Source: Streptomyces viridochromogenes (lineage in GTDB: Bacteria > Actinomycetota > Actinomycetes > Streptomycetales > Streptomycetaceae). From it: a DNA stretch of 64,000 bases. Positions 1-8,287 of this stretch are shown here, in pieces. Each line of letters starts with the position of its first letter. Position 1 is the first letter of the stretch. Below the pieces are notes generated by a model. That model was given only the letters and a program-made list of their open reading frames with translations. It was not told where the DNA came from and ran no database searches. The DNA lies in assembly GCF_001270495.1 (NCBI RefSeq), contig NZ_LGUR01000210.1:12862-76861 (forward strand), read 5' to 3'. The translations under genes were made by a program, and so were the position numbers.

Positions 1-823
1 CGGCCACCTTCGCCGCCGACTCGGGGTCGCGGGCGAGGAACGCCGTCGTCGGGCCCGAGCCGGAGACCAGCGCCGTGAGCGCACCGGCGGCGCGGCCGGC
101 CGCGAGGGTGTCGGCGAGTTCCGGGAAGAGGGAGAGGGCGGCGGGCTGCAGGTCGTTGGAGACGGCGGCCGCGAGCGCGTCGGGGTCGCCCTTCGCGAGG
201 GCGTCGAGGAGCGGCTGGGAGGCGACGGGCTCGGGGATGTCGGTGCCCTCGCCGAGCCGGTCGAACTCCCGGAAGACGGCCGGGGTGGACAGACCCCGCT
301 CGGCCATCGCGAAGACCCAGTGGAAGTCACCGCCGACGTCGAGCGTACGGAGCTTCTCGCCCCGCCCGGTGCCGAGGGCCGCGCCGCCGACCAGGCTGAA
401 CGGCACGTCGCTGCCCAACTCGGCGCAGATGTCGAGGAGTTCCTCGCGGCTGGCGTGCGTGCCCCACAGCGCGTCGCAGGCGAGCAGCGCACCCGCGCCG
501 TCCGCGCTGCCGCCCGCCATGCCGCCGGCGACGGGGATGTCCTTGGCGATGTGGAGGTGCACGGCCGGGTCGATCCCGCGGCGCTCGGCGAGCGCGATCG
601 CCGCCCGCGCGGCCAGGTTCGTGACGTCGAGCGGGACCTGGTCGGCGTCCGGCCCCTCGCACGTCACGCGCAGTGCGTCGGCCGGGGTCACCGTGACCTC
701 GTCGAACAGGCCCACGGCAAGAAAGACATTGGCCAGGTCATGGAACCCGTCGGGGCGGGCGGCGCCCACCGCGAGCTGGACGTTGACCTTGGCGGGGACG
801 CGGACGGCGACGCTCGCGCTCAC
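1..823 (-). CDS. ispE: 4-diphosphocytidyl-2-C-methyl-D-erythritol kinase (3' end outside window)
   Basis: GHMP-family kinase of the non-mevalonate isoprenoid pathway; it phosphorylates the 2-hydroxyl of CDP-methylerythritol using ATP in the cytoplasm. The N-terminus reads SASVAVRVPAKVNVQLAVG, the family's substrate strand. The ATP-binding glycine loop PVAGGMAGGSADGAGAL lies at about residues 93-109, and a C-terminal SGSGPT motif is near the window edge. The GTG start directly abuts the rsmA stop (TAA then GTG), so the two genes are almost certainly co-translated, in the order rpfB-rsmA-ispE. About 274 codons are visible and the stop is not, so the C-terminus is missing from the window, not from the gene. 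Confidence 0.93.
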   Translation of the reverse strand, partial: MSASVAVRVPAKVNVQLAVGAARPDGFHDLANVFLAVGLFDEVTVTPADALRVTCEGPDADQVPLDVTNLAARAAIALAERRGIDPAVHLHIAKDIPVAGGMAGGSADGAGALLACDALWGTHASREELLDICAELGSDVPFSLVGGAALGTGRGEKLRTLDVGGDFHWVFAMAERGLSTPAVFREFDRLGEGTDIPEPVASQPLLDALAKGDPDALAAAVSNDLQPAALSLFPELADTLAAGRAAGALTALVSGSGPTTAFLARDPESAAKVA

Positions 824-1708
824 TTACTCGGACTCCTTGTCCTGGGCGGCTTCCTTGTGCTCCGCGATGCGCGCGAACTCCTCGACCGTCAGGCCCTCTC
901 CGCGTGCCTGGGGGGAGACGCCGGCCGCGACGAGGGCCGCCTCGGCGGCGGCGGCCGAACCCGCCCATCCGGCGAGCGCGGCGCGCAGCGTCTTGCGGCG
1001 CTGGGCGAAGGCCGCGTCGATGACGGCGAAGACCTCGCGCCGGGAGGCGGTGGTCTTCAGCGGCTCCGCGCGCCGGGTCAGGGACACCAGCCCGCTGTCG
1101 ACGTTGGGGGCGGGCCAGAAGACATTGCGCCCGATGGCACCGGCCCGCTTGACCTCGGCATACCAGTTGGCCTTCACGGACGGCACGCCGTACACCTTGG
1201 AGCCGGGCGGGGCGGCCAGCCGGTCGGCGACCTCCGACTGCACCATGACGAGGGTGCGTTCGATGCTCGGGAAGGTCTCCAGCATGTGGAGCAGGACCGG
1301 GACGGCGACGTTGTAGGGGAGGTTGGCGACCAGGGCGGTGGGCGGCGGGCCCGGAAGCTCCTCGACCTGCATCGCGTCGGAGTGCACCAGCGCGAAGCGG
1401 TCGGCGCGCTCCGGCATGCGGGCCACCACGGTCGCGGGCAGCGCGGCGGCCAGGACGTCGTCGATCTCGACGGCGGTGACGCGGTCGGCCACCTCCAGCA
1501 GGGCGAGCGTGAGGGAGCCGAGTCCCGGGCCGACCTCCACCACCACGTCGTCGGGGCGGACCTGCGCGGTGCGGACGATACGGCGGACCGTGTTCGCGTC
1601 GATCACGAAGTTCTGGCCGCGCTGCTTGGTGGGCCGCACGCCGAGGGCGGCCGCGAGTTCACGGACGTCGGCGGGGCCCAGGAGGGCGTCGGGGGTGGGG
1701 CTGCTCAC
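824..1708 (-). CDS. rsmA: 16S rRNA dimethyladenosine transferase RsmA (KsgA)
   Basis: Dimethylates two adjacent adenosines in the 3'-terminal hairpin of 16S rRNA during late small-subunit assembly. The 294-residue protein has the N-terminal [13 protein letters not shown] box (residues 25-37), the SAM-binding motif [14 protein letters not shown] (57-70), the acidic EIDD strand (81-84) and the catalytic NLPY motif (129-132). The C-terminal [10 protein letters not shown] helix is also typical of KsgA. Start is GTG at 1708. It lies 71 bases downstream of the rpfB stop and abuts ispE, which suggests one transcript. Confidence 0.96.
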   Translation of the reverse strand: MSSPTPDALLGPADVRELAAALGVRPTKQRGQNFVIDANTVRRIVRTAQVRPDDVVVEVGPGLGSLTLALLEVADRVTAVEIDDVLAAALPATVVARMPERADRFALVHSDAMQVEELPGPPPTALVANLPYNVAVPVLLHMLETFPSIERTLVMVQSEVADRLAAPPGSKVYGVPSVKANWYAEVKRAGAIGRNVFWPAPNVDSGLVSLTRRAEPLKTTASRREVFAVIDAAFAQRRKTLRAALAGWAGSAAAAEAALVAAGVSPQARGEGLTVEEFARIAEHKEAAQDKESE

Positions 1709-1779
1709 CCGACAAGGGTACGGGCGTCACGGGCGGGGCCTGCGCAGTCGGGCTCGGCCGGGCACGGAACGCCGCCCGC

Positions 1780-3255
1780 TCACCCGTGCAACCGGTCCCC
1801 GCAGTGCGGCCAGGGGCTCGCGCCCTGTCGCACGTAGAGCTTCTTCGCCCGCATGGTCTGCTCCCCCGCCGGCGCGTCCTGCGGGCGCCCCTTCCCGCCG
1901 AGGTTGCGCCAGGTCTGCGTGTCGAACTGGTACAGCCCCCCGTACGTCCCCGAGGAGTCCACCGCGTCCGGCCGCCCTCCGGACTCGCACGCCGCCAGCC
2001 CCTGCCAGTCCAGACCCCCGGCGGCGTCCACGGACGTCGGCAACGGCTTGGTGCCGACCTTCACCACCTGCGTCCGCGGCTCGCGCACCACCTCGGACCG
2101 GATCCGCCGCGGCTTCTGCTTGACGCCGTTGACGGTGCGCAGTGAGTACGTGATCCGCCGCAGGCCCACCTGCCCCGCCCGCTCCACGACCTCCGTGCCC
2201 TTGAACACCGAGGGATCCTCGATCCGCTCCACGGCGAACTGGATCGCCTCGTCGTGGATCTCCCTCCGGCCGGTGATCCGCAGGACGGTGACCGCCTGTC
2301 CGTCGCGCGGAAAGCTGTCCAGCGGGACGGAGGTGGTGTCCTGGCCGCGCAGGGTGATGCCCGCCTGCTCCACGACCTCGCTCACGGTCGCGGCGTTCGT
2401 GCGGATGGTGCGCGCACGGCCGTCCGCCATGATCGTCACGGCGCGCTCGGTGCGCACATCCAGCGCGAGCCCTTCGCGTCCGATGCGCCGGGAGCGCGAG
2501 GTCGAGACGTACGCCCCCTCGGCGCGCACCCCGATCTGCCGGAGGGCCGCCTCCACCGTGCGTTCCGTCGTCCACACCTCGCGCCGCTGACCGTCGAGGG
2601 TGAGCCGCACGGGGCGCCCGTAGCGCACCGCGACCTCGTCACCGCTGGTGAGCGCCTCGTCGGCAGCGGGCGACACGACGTCGTGCGCGCCCACCTCGAC
2701 GCCCTCCTCGTCGAGGAGTTCTGTCACGTCGTCCGCGAAGGTGTGCAGGGTGCGCGGCTTGCCGTCGACGTTCAGCTCGATCGCCTTGTCCTTGGCGACG
2801 AAGGCGCTCGTCCCGCCCGCGAGGAACGCGACGACCAGCGCCTGCGGGACGAGGCGGCGCATGGGCCCGTCTCCCCGCTCGGCGAGCCGCGCCCTGCGCC
2901 GGTGCGCGGCGCGACGGCCGCTCCGGGGGCGCGGAACAGGCTCGCGCGCCGTCTCGGGTCCGTCATAGGCGGGGCGGTACGTGTCCTCGAAGGCGCCGTG
3001 GGCGCCGTGGGCACCGTACGCGTCACGCGCCCCGTATCCCCCCGGGCCTCCGTATCCCTCGTAACCCCCGTATCCGTCGTAGCCCTCGTGGACACCGCGC
3101 CTCTCGTAACCGGGCGTGTACGTGTCCGTCCGCGTCTGGTGCGGCGTCGGCACCCCGTACGCCAGCGTCTGAGCGCTGTGCGGGTCGAAGCCGCCGTACC
3201 CCGGCGGCTCGTGGGCCGGGCTCGGGCCATACGTCTCGAACTGCGCGTTGCTCAC
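1780..3255 (-). CDS. rpfB: RpfB-type resuscitation-promoting factor (DUF348 x3, G5, Rpf domain)
   Basis: Membrane-anchored muralytic enzyme of the resuscitation-promoting factor family, which cleaves peptidoglycan glycan strands during outgrowth. With a GTG start at 3255 the protein has 491 residues: a Tyr/Gly-rich N-terminus (1-130) with repeated GYGGY-like units, a transmembrane or signal-anchor segment (about 133-154), three DUF348 repeats (about 160-315), a G5 domain (about 325-403) and a C-terminal transglycosylase-like domain (about 414-491). The catalytic Glu is in ACESGG (E424). A GGAG lies 9 bases before this start. An internal ATG at 2862, also preceded by GGGGAG, would give a conventional signal-peptide protein of about 360 residues. 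A 7-bp hairpin (3331-3350) is in the leader. Confidence 0.9.
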   Translation of the reverse strand: MSNAQFETYGPSPAHEPPGYGGFDPHSAQTLAYGVPTPHQTRTDTYTPGYERRGVHEGYDGYGGYEGYGGPGGYGARDAYGAHGAHGAFEDTYRPAYDGPETAREPVPRPRSGRRAAHRRRARLAERGDGPMRRLVPQALVVAFLAGGTSAFVAKDKAIELNVDGKPRTLHTFADDVTELLDEEGVEVGAHDVVSPAADEALTSGDEVAVRYGRPVRLTLDGQRREVWTTERTVEAALRQIGVRAEGAYVSTSRSRRIGREGLALDVRTERAVTIMADGRARTIRTNAATVSEVVEQAGITLRGQDTTSVPLDSFPRDGQAVTVLRITGRREIHDEAIQFAVERIEDPSVFKGTEVVERAGQVGLRRITYSLRTVNGVKQKPRRIRSEVVREPRTQVVKVGTKPLPTSVDAAGGLDWQGLAACESGGRPDAVDSSGTYGGLYQFDTQTWRNLGGKGRPQDAPAGEQTMRAKKLYVRQGASPWPHCGDRLHG

Positions 3256-3330
3256 GACGACACGCTCCAGCGGAGGGGTCCGTTTAGGGCCCCCAGAACC
3301 TAGCGGAGCGGTGATTACTCTCCAAAGCGA

Positions 3331-3350
3331 CGCGACTACGCACAGTCGCG
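3331..3350 (-). promoter_or_regulatory. Small hairpin in rpfB upstream region
   Basis: CGCGACT and AGTCGCG form a perfect 7-bp inverted repeat around a 6-base loop, between the tatD stop and the rpfB start. It could be a weak terminator after tatD, a 5'-UTR structure or an operator. The 141-base gap is too short for a ydaO-type riboswitch. Confidence 0.35.
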
Positions 3351-3396
3351 GCCGGTTCGAGGTGAACCCCCGCAAGCGTTATCCGGCGGTTATCCG

Positions 3397-4278
3397 TCAG
3401 TAGCCGAAGGCATGTGCCGTGTTCGCCGCGAGGGCCGTCGCCAGCGCGTCCTCGTCGATGCCCCGCACCGCGGCCATGGCGCGCACCGTGATCGGAATGA
3501 GATACGGCGCGTTGGGCCGTCCGCGGTACGGCGCCGGCGTGAGGAAGGGCGCGTCGGTCTCCACGAGCAGCAGCTCCAGCGGGGCCACCGCCACCGCGTC
3601 CCGCAGGTTCTGGGCGTTCTTGAAGGTGACGTTGCCCGCGAAGGACATGTGGTAGCCGGCGCGGGCGCACACCCGCGCCATCTCCGCGTCTCCCGAGTAG
3701 CAGTGGAAGACGGTCCGCTCGGGCGCGCCCTCCTCCTTCAGCACGCGCAGCACGTCTTCGTGGGCGTCGCGGTCGTGGATGACGAGGGCCTTGCCGTGCC
3801 GCTTGGCGATCTCGATGTGGGCGCGGAAGGACGCCTCCTGCGCCTCCTTGCCCTCGGGCCCGGTGCGGAAGTAGTCGAGGCCGGTCTCGCCGACGCCCTT
3901 CACCTGAGGGAGTGCGGCAAGGCGGTCGATCTCCGCGAGCGCCTCGTCGAGCGCCCGCGCACCCCCGGGTTCGCGCGCCCCCTGCCGTGACCAGCCGTCG
4001 GGGTCCCCGTGCACGATCCGCGGCGCCTCGTTCGGGTGCAGGGCGACGGTCGCGTGCACGGCGTCGTACCGCGCCGCCGTCTCGGCCGCCCACTGCGAGC
4101 CGCGTACGTCACAGCCCACCTGCACGACCGTCGTCACCCCGACCGACGCCGCCTTGGCCAGACCCTCCTCCACCGTGCCGGACTGCATGTCCAGGTGGGT
4201 GTGCGAATCGGCGACCGGCACCCGCAGGGGTTCCGGGAGCGGCGGGGCGGCGTGCTTGTCGGCGGTGTTCGAAGGCAT
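3397..4278 (-). CDS. tatD: TatD-family metal-dependent DNase
   Basis: TIM-barrel hydrolase of the TatD family, predicted two-metal 3'-5' exonuclease or endonuclease in the cytoplasm. Signatures: the metal-binding DSHTHLD (H26, H28), KGVGETGLDYFR with the bridging Glu, the histidine in LVIHDRDAHEDVL, the histidine in TVFHCYSG and the C-terminal ETDAPFLTP Asp. At 293 residues it is a little longer than E. coli TatD because of a Pro-rich N-terminal tail. The gene precedes rpfB-rsmA-ispE on the same strand, separated by 141 bases, a conserved actinobacterial neighbourhood. Confidence 0.94.
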   Translation of the reverse strand: MPSNTADKHAAPPLPEPLRVPVADSHTHLDMQSGTVEEGLAKAASVGVTTVVQVGCDVRGSQWAAETAARYDAVHATVALHPNEAPRIVHGDPDGWSRQGAREPGGARALDEALAEIDRLAALPQVKGVGETGLDYFRTGPEGKEAQEASFRAHIEIAKRHGKALVIHDRDAHEDVLRVLKEEGAPERTVFHCYSGDAEMARVCARAGYHMSFAGNVTFKNAQNLRDAVAVAPLELLLVETDAPFLTPAPYRGRPNAPYLIPITVRAMAAVRGIDEDALATALAANTAHAFGY

Positions 4279-4359
4279 GCCCCGATCCTACGAAAGGAGC
4301 ATGCCCTCGAACGGAACAGCCGGCTTCGAGCGGGCCGGCCTTCCCGGCCGGCGCTCGGC

Positions 4360-4773
4360 TCAGCTCGCCTTGCGGTGGTGGAAGACGTGCAGGAGATCGG
4401 ACAGATGCCAGTGGTGGTGCGGCTCGGCGTTCACCGACTCCGGGTCCGACCCCGGCTCCGCCTTCGACTGGCCCGGGATCGGGCGCCTGCCGTGCAGGGA
4501 GTTCTGCACCGAGGACACCTGCCCGGGGCGCATGATCCGGACGACGTGGCCGTCGCAGTTCTGGCACGTGGGGCGGCTCAGCGGGGAGGGAACCACCTGG
4601 CCGTCCGCCACGTACATGACGAACTCATGGCCGTCGCCGTCTATGTGGTGCTCTATCTCGTACGACTGCTCCCAGCCATGCCCGCAGCGCATGCAGGCGA
4701 ACGAATACGACTCGTGGACGACGGCGGTCGCGGCGCTGCGAAGGTCCGTGGTCTGCTGTGCGATCTCACTCAT
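4360..4773 (-). CDS. Zinc-ribbon-like hypothetical protein
   Basis: 137-residue soluble protein with two CxxC knuckles, FACMRCGHGW near residue 27 and TCQNCDGH near residue 69, consistent with one zinc ribbon. The C-terminal third is disordered and ends with a His-rich stretch (PHHHWHLSDLLHVFHH). The ATG at 4773 is chosen because an AGGAG lies 6 bases upstream; the frame stays open further but without a better ribosome site. I do not recognise a function beyond probable metal binding. It lies between rsmI and tatD on the same strand. Confidence 0.8.
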   Translation of the reverse strand: MSEIAQQTTDLRSAATAVVHESYSFACMRCGHGWEQSYEIEHHIDGDGHEFVMYVADGQVVPSPLSRPTCQNCDGHVVRIMRPGQVSSVQNSLHGRRPIPGQSKAEPGSDPESVNAEPHHHWHLSDLLHVFHHRKAS

Positions 4774-4963
4774 GCCAGCTCCTGTGGTCCGCTGGTGGAA
4801 CGGGTTGCGTCCCACCACCCAGTGGACTCCTCCGCAGGAGCGAAGGCACGCCATCTGTCCACTGTTGGGGGCGACTTGGACGTTCCTTGCCGAAAGGCCC
4901 GGGTCCCTTTACCCCCGCATGGGGCGCACGCTCATGCGATATACACCCTGCTCACACGGCGTT

Positions 4964-5821
4964 TCACGCCCCCGCGTTCTTCGCCGCCACCACGGCGTCG
5001 AAGACCTCCCGCTTCGGCACCCCGGCGTCCGCCGCCACCGCCGCGATGGCCTCCTTGCGCCGCTCACCCGCCTCTTCGCGCACGCGAACCCGGCGCACCA
5101 GCTCGGCGGCGTCGACCTCCTCGGCCCCCTTCTCCGGTGCCCCCTCGACGACCACGGTGATCTCCCCGCGCACCCCCTCGGCCGCCCACGCCGCGAGCTC
5201 CCCCAGCCCACCCCGCCTGACCTCCTCGTACGTCTTGGTCAGCTCCCGGCACACGGCGGCCCGCCGCTCGGCGCCGAAGACCTCGGCCATCGCGGCGAGG
5301 GTGTCGTCGAGCCGGTGCGGGGCCTCGAAGTAGACGAGCGTCCGCCGCTCCCGCTCCACCTCCCTGAGCCGCGACAGCCGCTCCCCCGCCTTGCGCGGCA
5401 GGAAGCCCTCGAAGCAGAACCGGTCGACGGGCAGCCCGGACAGGGCGAGCGCGGTCAGCACCGCGGACGGCCCCGGCACCGCGGTGACCTTGATGTCCTT
5501 CTCGACCGCCGCCGCGACCAGCCGGTACCCCGGGTCCGACACCGACGGCATCCCGGCGTCCGTGACGAGCAGCACCCGCGCCCCGCCGAGCAGCTCCTCC
5601 ACCAGCTCCGGGGTCCGCGCGGCCTCGTTCCCCTCGAAGTACGACACGACCCGGCCCTTGGGCGTCACCCCGAGCGCCTGTGTCAGCCGCCGCAGCCGCC
5701 GGGTGTCCTCGGCGGCGACGAGATCGGCACCGGCCAGCTCCTCCGCGAGCCGGGGCGGCGCGTCCGCGATGTCACCGATGGGGGTACCTGCCAGTACGAG
5801 GGTTCCAGTCACGCCCCCCAT
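4964..5821 (-). CDS. rsmI: 16S rRNA (cytidine-2'-O)-methyltransferase RsmI
   Basis: SAM-dependent tetrapyrrole-methylase-fold enzyme that 2'-O-methylates C1402 of 16S rRNA. Diagnostic stretches are LVLAGTPIGDI at the N-terminus, LVAAEDTRRLRRL, and VTDAGMPSVSDPGYRLV in the middle of the protein; the length of 285 residues matches the family. A GTG three codons downstream (5812) is an alternative start, since neither candidate has an ideal ribosome site. The gene is divergent from the O-mannosyltransferase gene across 86 bases, which must hold both promoters. Confidence 0.94.
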   Translation of the reverse strand: MGGVTGTLVLAGTPIGDIADAPPRLAEELAGADLVAAEDTRRLRRLTQALGVTPKGRVVSYFEGNEAARTPELVEELLGGARVLLVTDAGMPSVSDPGYRLVAAAVEKDIKVTAVPGPSAVLTALALSGLPVDRFCFEGFLPRKAGERLSRLREVERERRTLVYFEAPHRLDDTLAAMAEVFGAERRAAVCRELTKTYEEVRRGGLGELAAWAAEGVRGEITVVVEGAPEKGAEEVDAAELVRRVRVREEAGERRKEAIAAVAADAGVPKREVFDAVVAAKNAGA

Positions 5822-5907
5822 CCTCGCAGGGACCGCCGAAGCAACGCTTCCGCGCCCTTACCCCACATGCACGGGACTCCCACAGAACGTTTCCCTACGA
5901 TGGCGCG

Positions 5908-7650
5908 GTGACCAGTACCGCGTCCTCCACGGACACCCGGCAGGGCCAGGCGACCCACGAGCAGCGACAGTCGTGGCAGCAGCGGCTGCGCCGATTCGGC
6001 TACACGGCGGCGCCCAGAAGCGACGTCCGCGACCGGCTCGTGCCGCCGTATGTCCAGCCCAGCCCGCGGATGTGGCAGTTCCTCGGCGCCTCACGGCCGC
6101 TCGCCGAGCGGATCGGACGCTGGTCGGGCTGGGGCGGTCCGCTGCTGGTGACCCTGCTCGCCGGGCTCCTGCGGTTCTGGAACCTGGGCAGCCCGAAGGC
6201 GGTGATATTCGACGAGACGTACTACGCCAAGGACGCGTGGGCGCTCGTCCACCGCGGTTTCGAGGTCAACTGGGACAAGAACGCCAACGACCTGATCCTC
6301 AAGGTCGGCGACCAGGTCCCGATCCCGACGGACGCGGCGTACGTCGTCCACCCGCCGGTCGGCAAGTACGTCATCGGGCTGGGCGAGCTGATGTTCGGGT
6401 TCAACCCGTTCGGCTGGCGGTTCATGACGGCGCTGCTGGGCACGCTGGCCGTCCTGATGCTGTGCCGCATCGGCCGCCGTATCTTCCGCTCGACCTTCCT
6501 CGGCTGCCTCGCGGGCACGCTGATGGCGGTGGACGGGCTGGCCTTCGTGATGGCGCGCACCTCGCTGCTCGACGGGGTGCTGATGTTCTTCGTGCTGGCG
6601 GCGTTCGGCTGCCTCGTCATCGACCGGGACAAGGCGCGCGCGAAACTCGCGGCGGCGCTCCCGGCGGACGCCGACGGCCGGGTCCGCCCCGACGCGCACC
6701 TCGCCGAGACCCTGCGCCTGGGCTGGCGCCCCTATCGCTGGCTGGCCGGTCTGATGCTGGGCCTGGCCATCGGCACCAAGTGGAACGGCCTCTACTTCCT
6801 GGTCGCGTTCGGCCTGATGACGGTGGTCTGGGACGTCGGCGCCCGCAAGGTCGCCGGTGCCCACCGCCCCTACACGGCGGTCCTCAAGCACGACCTGGGC
6901 TTCGCCTTCCTGGCGACCGTGCCGGTGGCGATCTTCACCTACATCGCCTCGTGGACCGGCTGGATCCTCTCCCCGACGGACGGCACCGGCGGCTACTACC
7001 GCAACTGGGCGAGTGCCGACGGCCGCGGCAGCAGCTGGTCCTGGCTGTTCCCCGACTGGTGGCTGAGCCTGTGGCACTACGAGCACCAGGTGTACAAGTT
7101 CCACGTCGGCCTGTCGTCCCCGCACACCTACCAGTCCAACCCGTGGAGCTGGATCGTCACCGGCCGCCCGGTGTCGTACTTCTACGAGTCCCCCGCCCCC
7201 GGCAAGGACGGCTGCCCCGTCGACGCGGGCGAGAAGTGCGCGCGCGAGGTGCTGGCGCTCGGTACCCCGCTGCTGTGGTGGGTGGCCGCCTTCGCGGTCC
7301 TGTACGTCCTGTGGCGCTGGGCCTTCCGCCGCGACTGGCGGGCCGGGGCCATCGCCTGCGCCGTCGTGGCCGGCTACTTCCCCTGGTTCCTCTACCAGGA
7401 ACGCACCATCTTCTTCTTCTACGCCGTCGTCTTCCTGCCGTTCCTCTGCCTCGCCGTGGCCATGCTCCTGGGCGCGATCATCGGCCCACCGGGCTCCAGC
7501 GACACCCGCCGGGTGGCCGGCGCCACGGGCGCGGGCGTGCTGGTGCTGCTGATCGCCTGGAACTTCATCTACTTCTGGCCGATCTACACGGGGACGGTGA
7601 TCCCGCTGGACGGCTGGCGGTCGCGGATGTGGCTGGACACCTGGGTATAG
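5908..7650 (+). CDS. pmt: Polyprenyl-phosphate-mannose:protein O-mannosyltransferase (GT39)
   Basis: Multi-pass membrane glycosyltransferase that moves mannose from polyprenyl phosphate mannose to Ser/Thr of exported proteins. The 580-residue protein has about ten transmembrane helices, an early loop with the acidic pair in VIFDETYYAKDAW (GT39 catalytic Asp-Glu), GTKWNGLYFL, and a long extracytoplasmic loop with Trp-rich segments. The N-terminal ~85 residues are cytoplasmic and basic. Start is GTG at 5908; an overlapping ATG at 5900 is out of frame. In Streptomyces, Pmt glycosylates lipoproteins such as PstS and is needed for phiC31 infection. The 3' end overlaps the convergent gene by about 86 bases. 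Confidence 0.92.
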   Translation: MTSTASSTDTRQGQATHEQRQSWQQRLRRFGYTAAPRSDVRDRLVPPYVQPSPRMWQFLGASRPLAERIGRWSGWGGPLLVTLLAGLLRFWNLGSPKAVIFDETYYAKDAWALVHRGFEVNWDKNANDLILKVGDQVPIPTDAAYVVHPPVGKYVIGLGELMFGFNPFGWRFMTALLGTLAVLMLCRIGRRIFRSTFLGCLAGTLMAVDGLAFVMARTSLLDGVLMFFVLAAFGCLVIDRDKARAKLAAALPADADGRVRPDAHLAETLRLGWRPYRWLAGLMLGLAIGTKWNGLYFLVAFGLMTVVWDVGARKVAGAHRPYTAVLKHDLGFAFLATVPVAIFTYIASWTGWILSPTDGTGGYYRNWASADGRGSSWSWLFPDWWLSLWHYEHQVYKFHVGLSSPHTYQSNPWSWIVTGRPVSYFYESPAPGKDGCPVDAGEKCAREVLALGTPLLWWVAAFAVLYVLWRWAFRRDWRAGAIACAVVAGYFPWFLYQERTIFFFYAVVFLPFLCLAVAMLLGAIIGPPGSSDTRRVAGATGAGVLVLLIAWNFIYFWPIYTGTVIPLDGWRSRMWLDTWV

Positions 7651-8056
7651 CCCTTCCCTTGTCGGCGGCCTGCCGCACGGCGATCATCGCCGCGACACCG
7701 CTCAGCAGCCCACCGAAGCCGGACGCCCCGGACACCACGACCGGCAAGATGCTCGGCGAGGCCGGCGCACTCTCCTCAGCTGCCGTCTCTTCCTCCGGGG
7801 CCTCTTCCGCCCCTGTGTCTTCCTCCGGCGCCTCCTCCACCGGCGCCTCTTCCACCGGCGCCTCCTCCTCGGGTGCCGGCGGTTCCCCGCCCCCCTCAGC
7901 CGGTGGCGCGCTCTCGTGATGTCCGCTGACGGGAGTGCGGGGGCCGGAGCGGTCCTCCGCGACCCACACCAGGAACGAGCCGAGGCAGAGGGCGAACAGG
8001 GCAGCGGTGGCGATCAGCCATAGCACCGGGGCACGGGCCGTGACGGGTCGACGCAT
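7565..8056 (-). CDS. Small membrane protein with Glu/Pro/Ala-rich extracytoplasmic repeats
   Basis: 163-residue protein starting at ATG 8056, with AGGAG 8 bases upstream. A basic N-terminus is followed by one hydrophobic helix (VLWLIATAALFALCLGSFLV, about residues 10-29), then a low-complexity acidic region built from repeated EEAPVEEAP-type units (about 55-100), then a second hydrophobic stretch (ILPVVVSGASGFGGLLSGVA). The 3' end runs about 86 bases antisense into the Pmt gene, so the C-terminal Ser/Arg-rich tail may be poorly conserved. No recognised domain; likely a cell-envelope protein of unknown role. Confidence 0.65.
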   Translation of the reverse strand: MRRPVTARAPVLWLIATAALFALCLGSFLVWVAEDRSGPRTPVSGHHESAPPAEGGGEPPAPEEEAPVEEAPVEEAPEEDTGAEEAPEEETAAEESAPASPSILPVVVSGASGFGGLLSGVAAMIAVRQAADKGRAIPRCPATSATASRPAGSPSPCRSARSR

Positions 8057-8287
8057 GGGGCTCACTCCTAGGCTCAGCGGGTGCCACACGTCCGTGGCAA
8101 CCCCTGCCTCCATTGCGCCGCGGCCGTCGATTCGCGTCACGGCACTGCATTTCGGGGCTTGACAAAGACCAACATGTCGTTCGTTCAGCCAAGAATCGGT
8201 CACTCATTCGGACAACAAAAGAAAACAGCTTCCCCAGCTATCACCCACGCCACTTACAGTGCGGTGGACGAAAACGGGGAGGGGACC

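Noticed and set aside
320..1837. Long plus-strand open frames opposite ispE, rsmA and rpfB
   Set aside because: High-GC DNA gives long antisense frames; these have Arg/Ala/Gly-rich nonsense composition, while the minus-strand frames encode complete recognised families.
3256..3396. c-di-AMP (ydaO) riboswitch in front of rpfB
   Set aside because: Some Streptomyces rpf genes carry one, but the gap is only 141 bases, shows just a 7-bp hairpin and lacks the expected length and conserved core.
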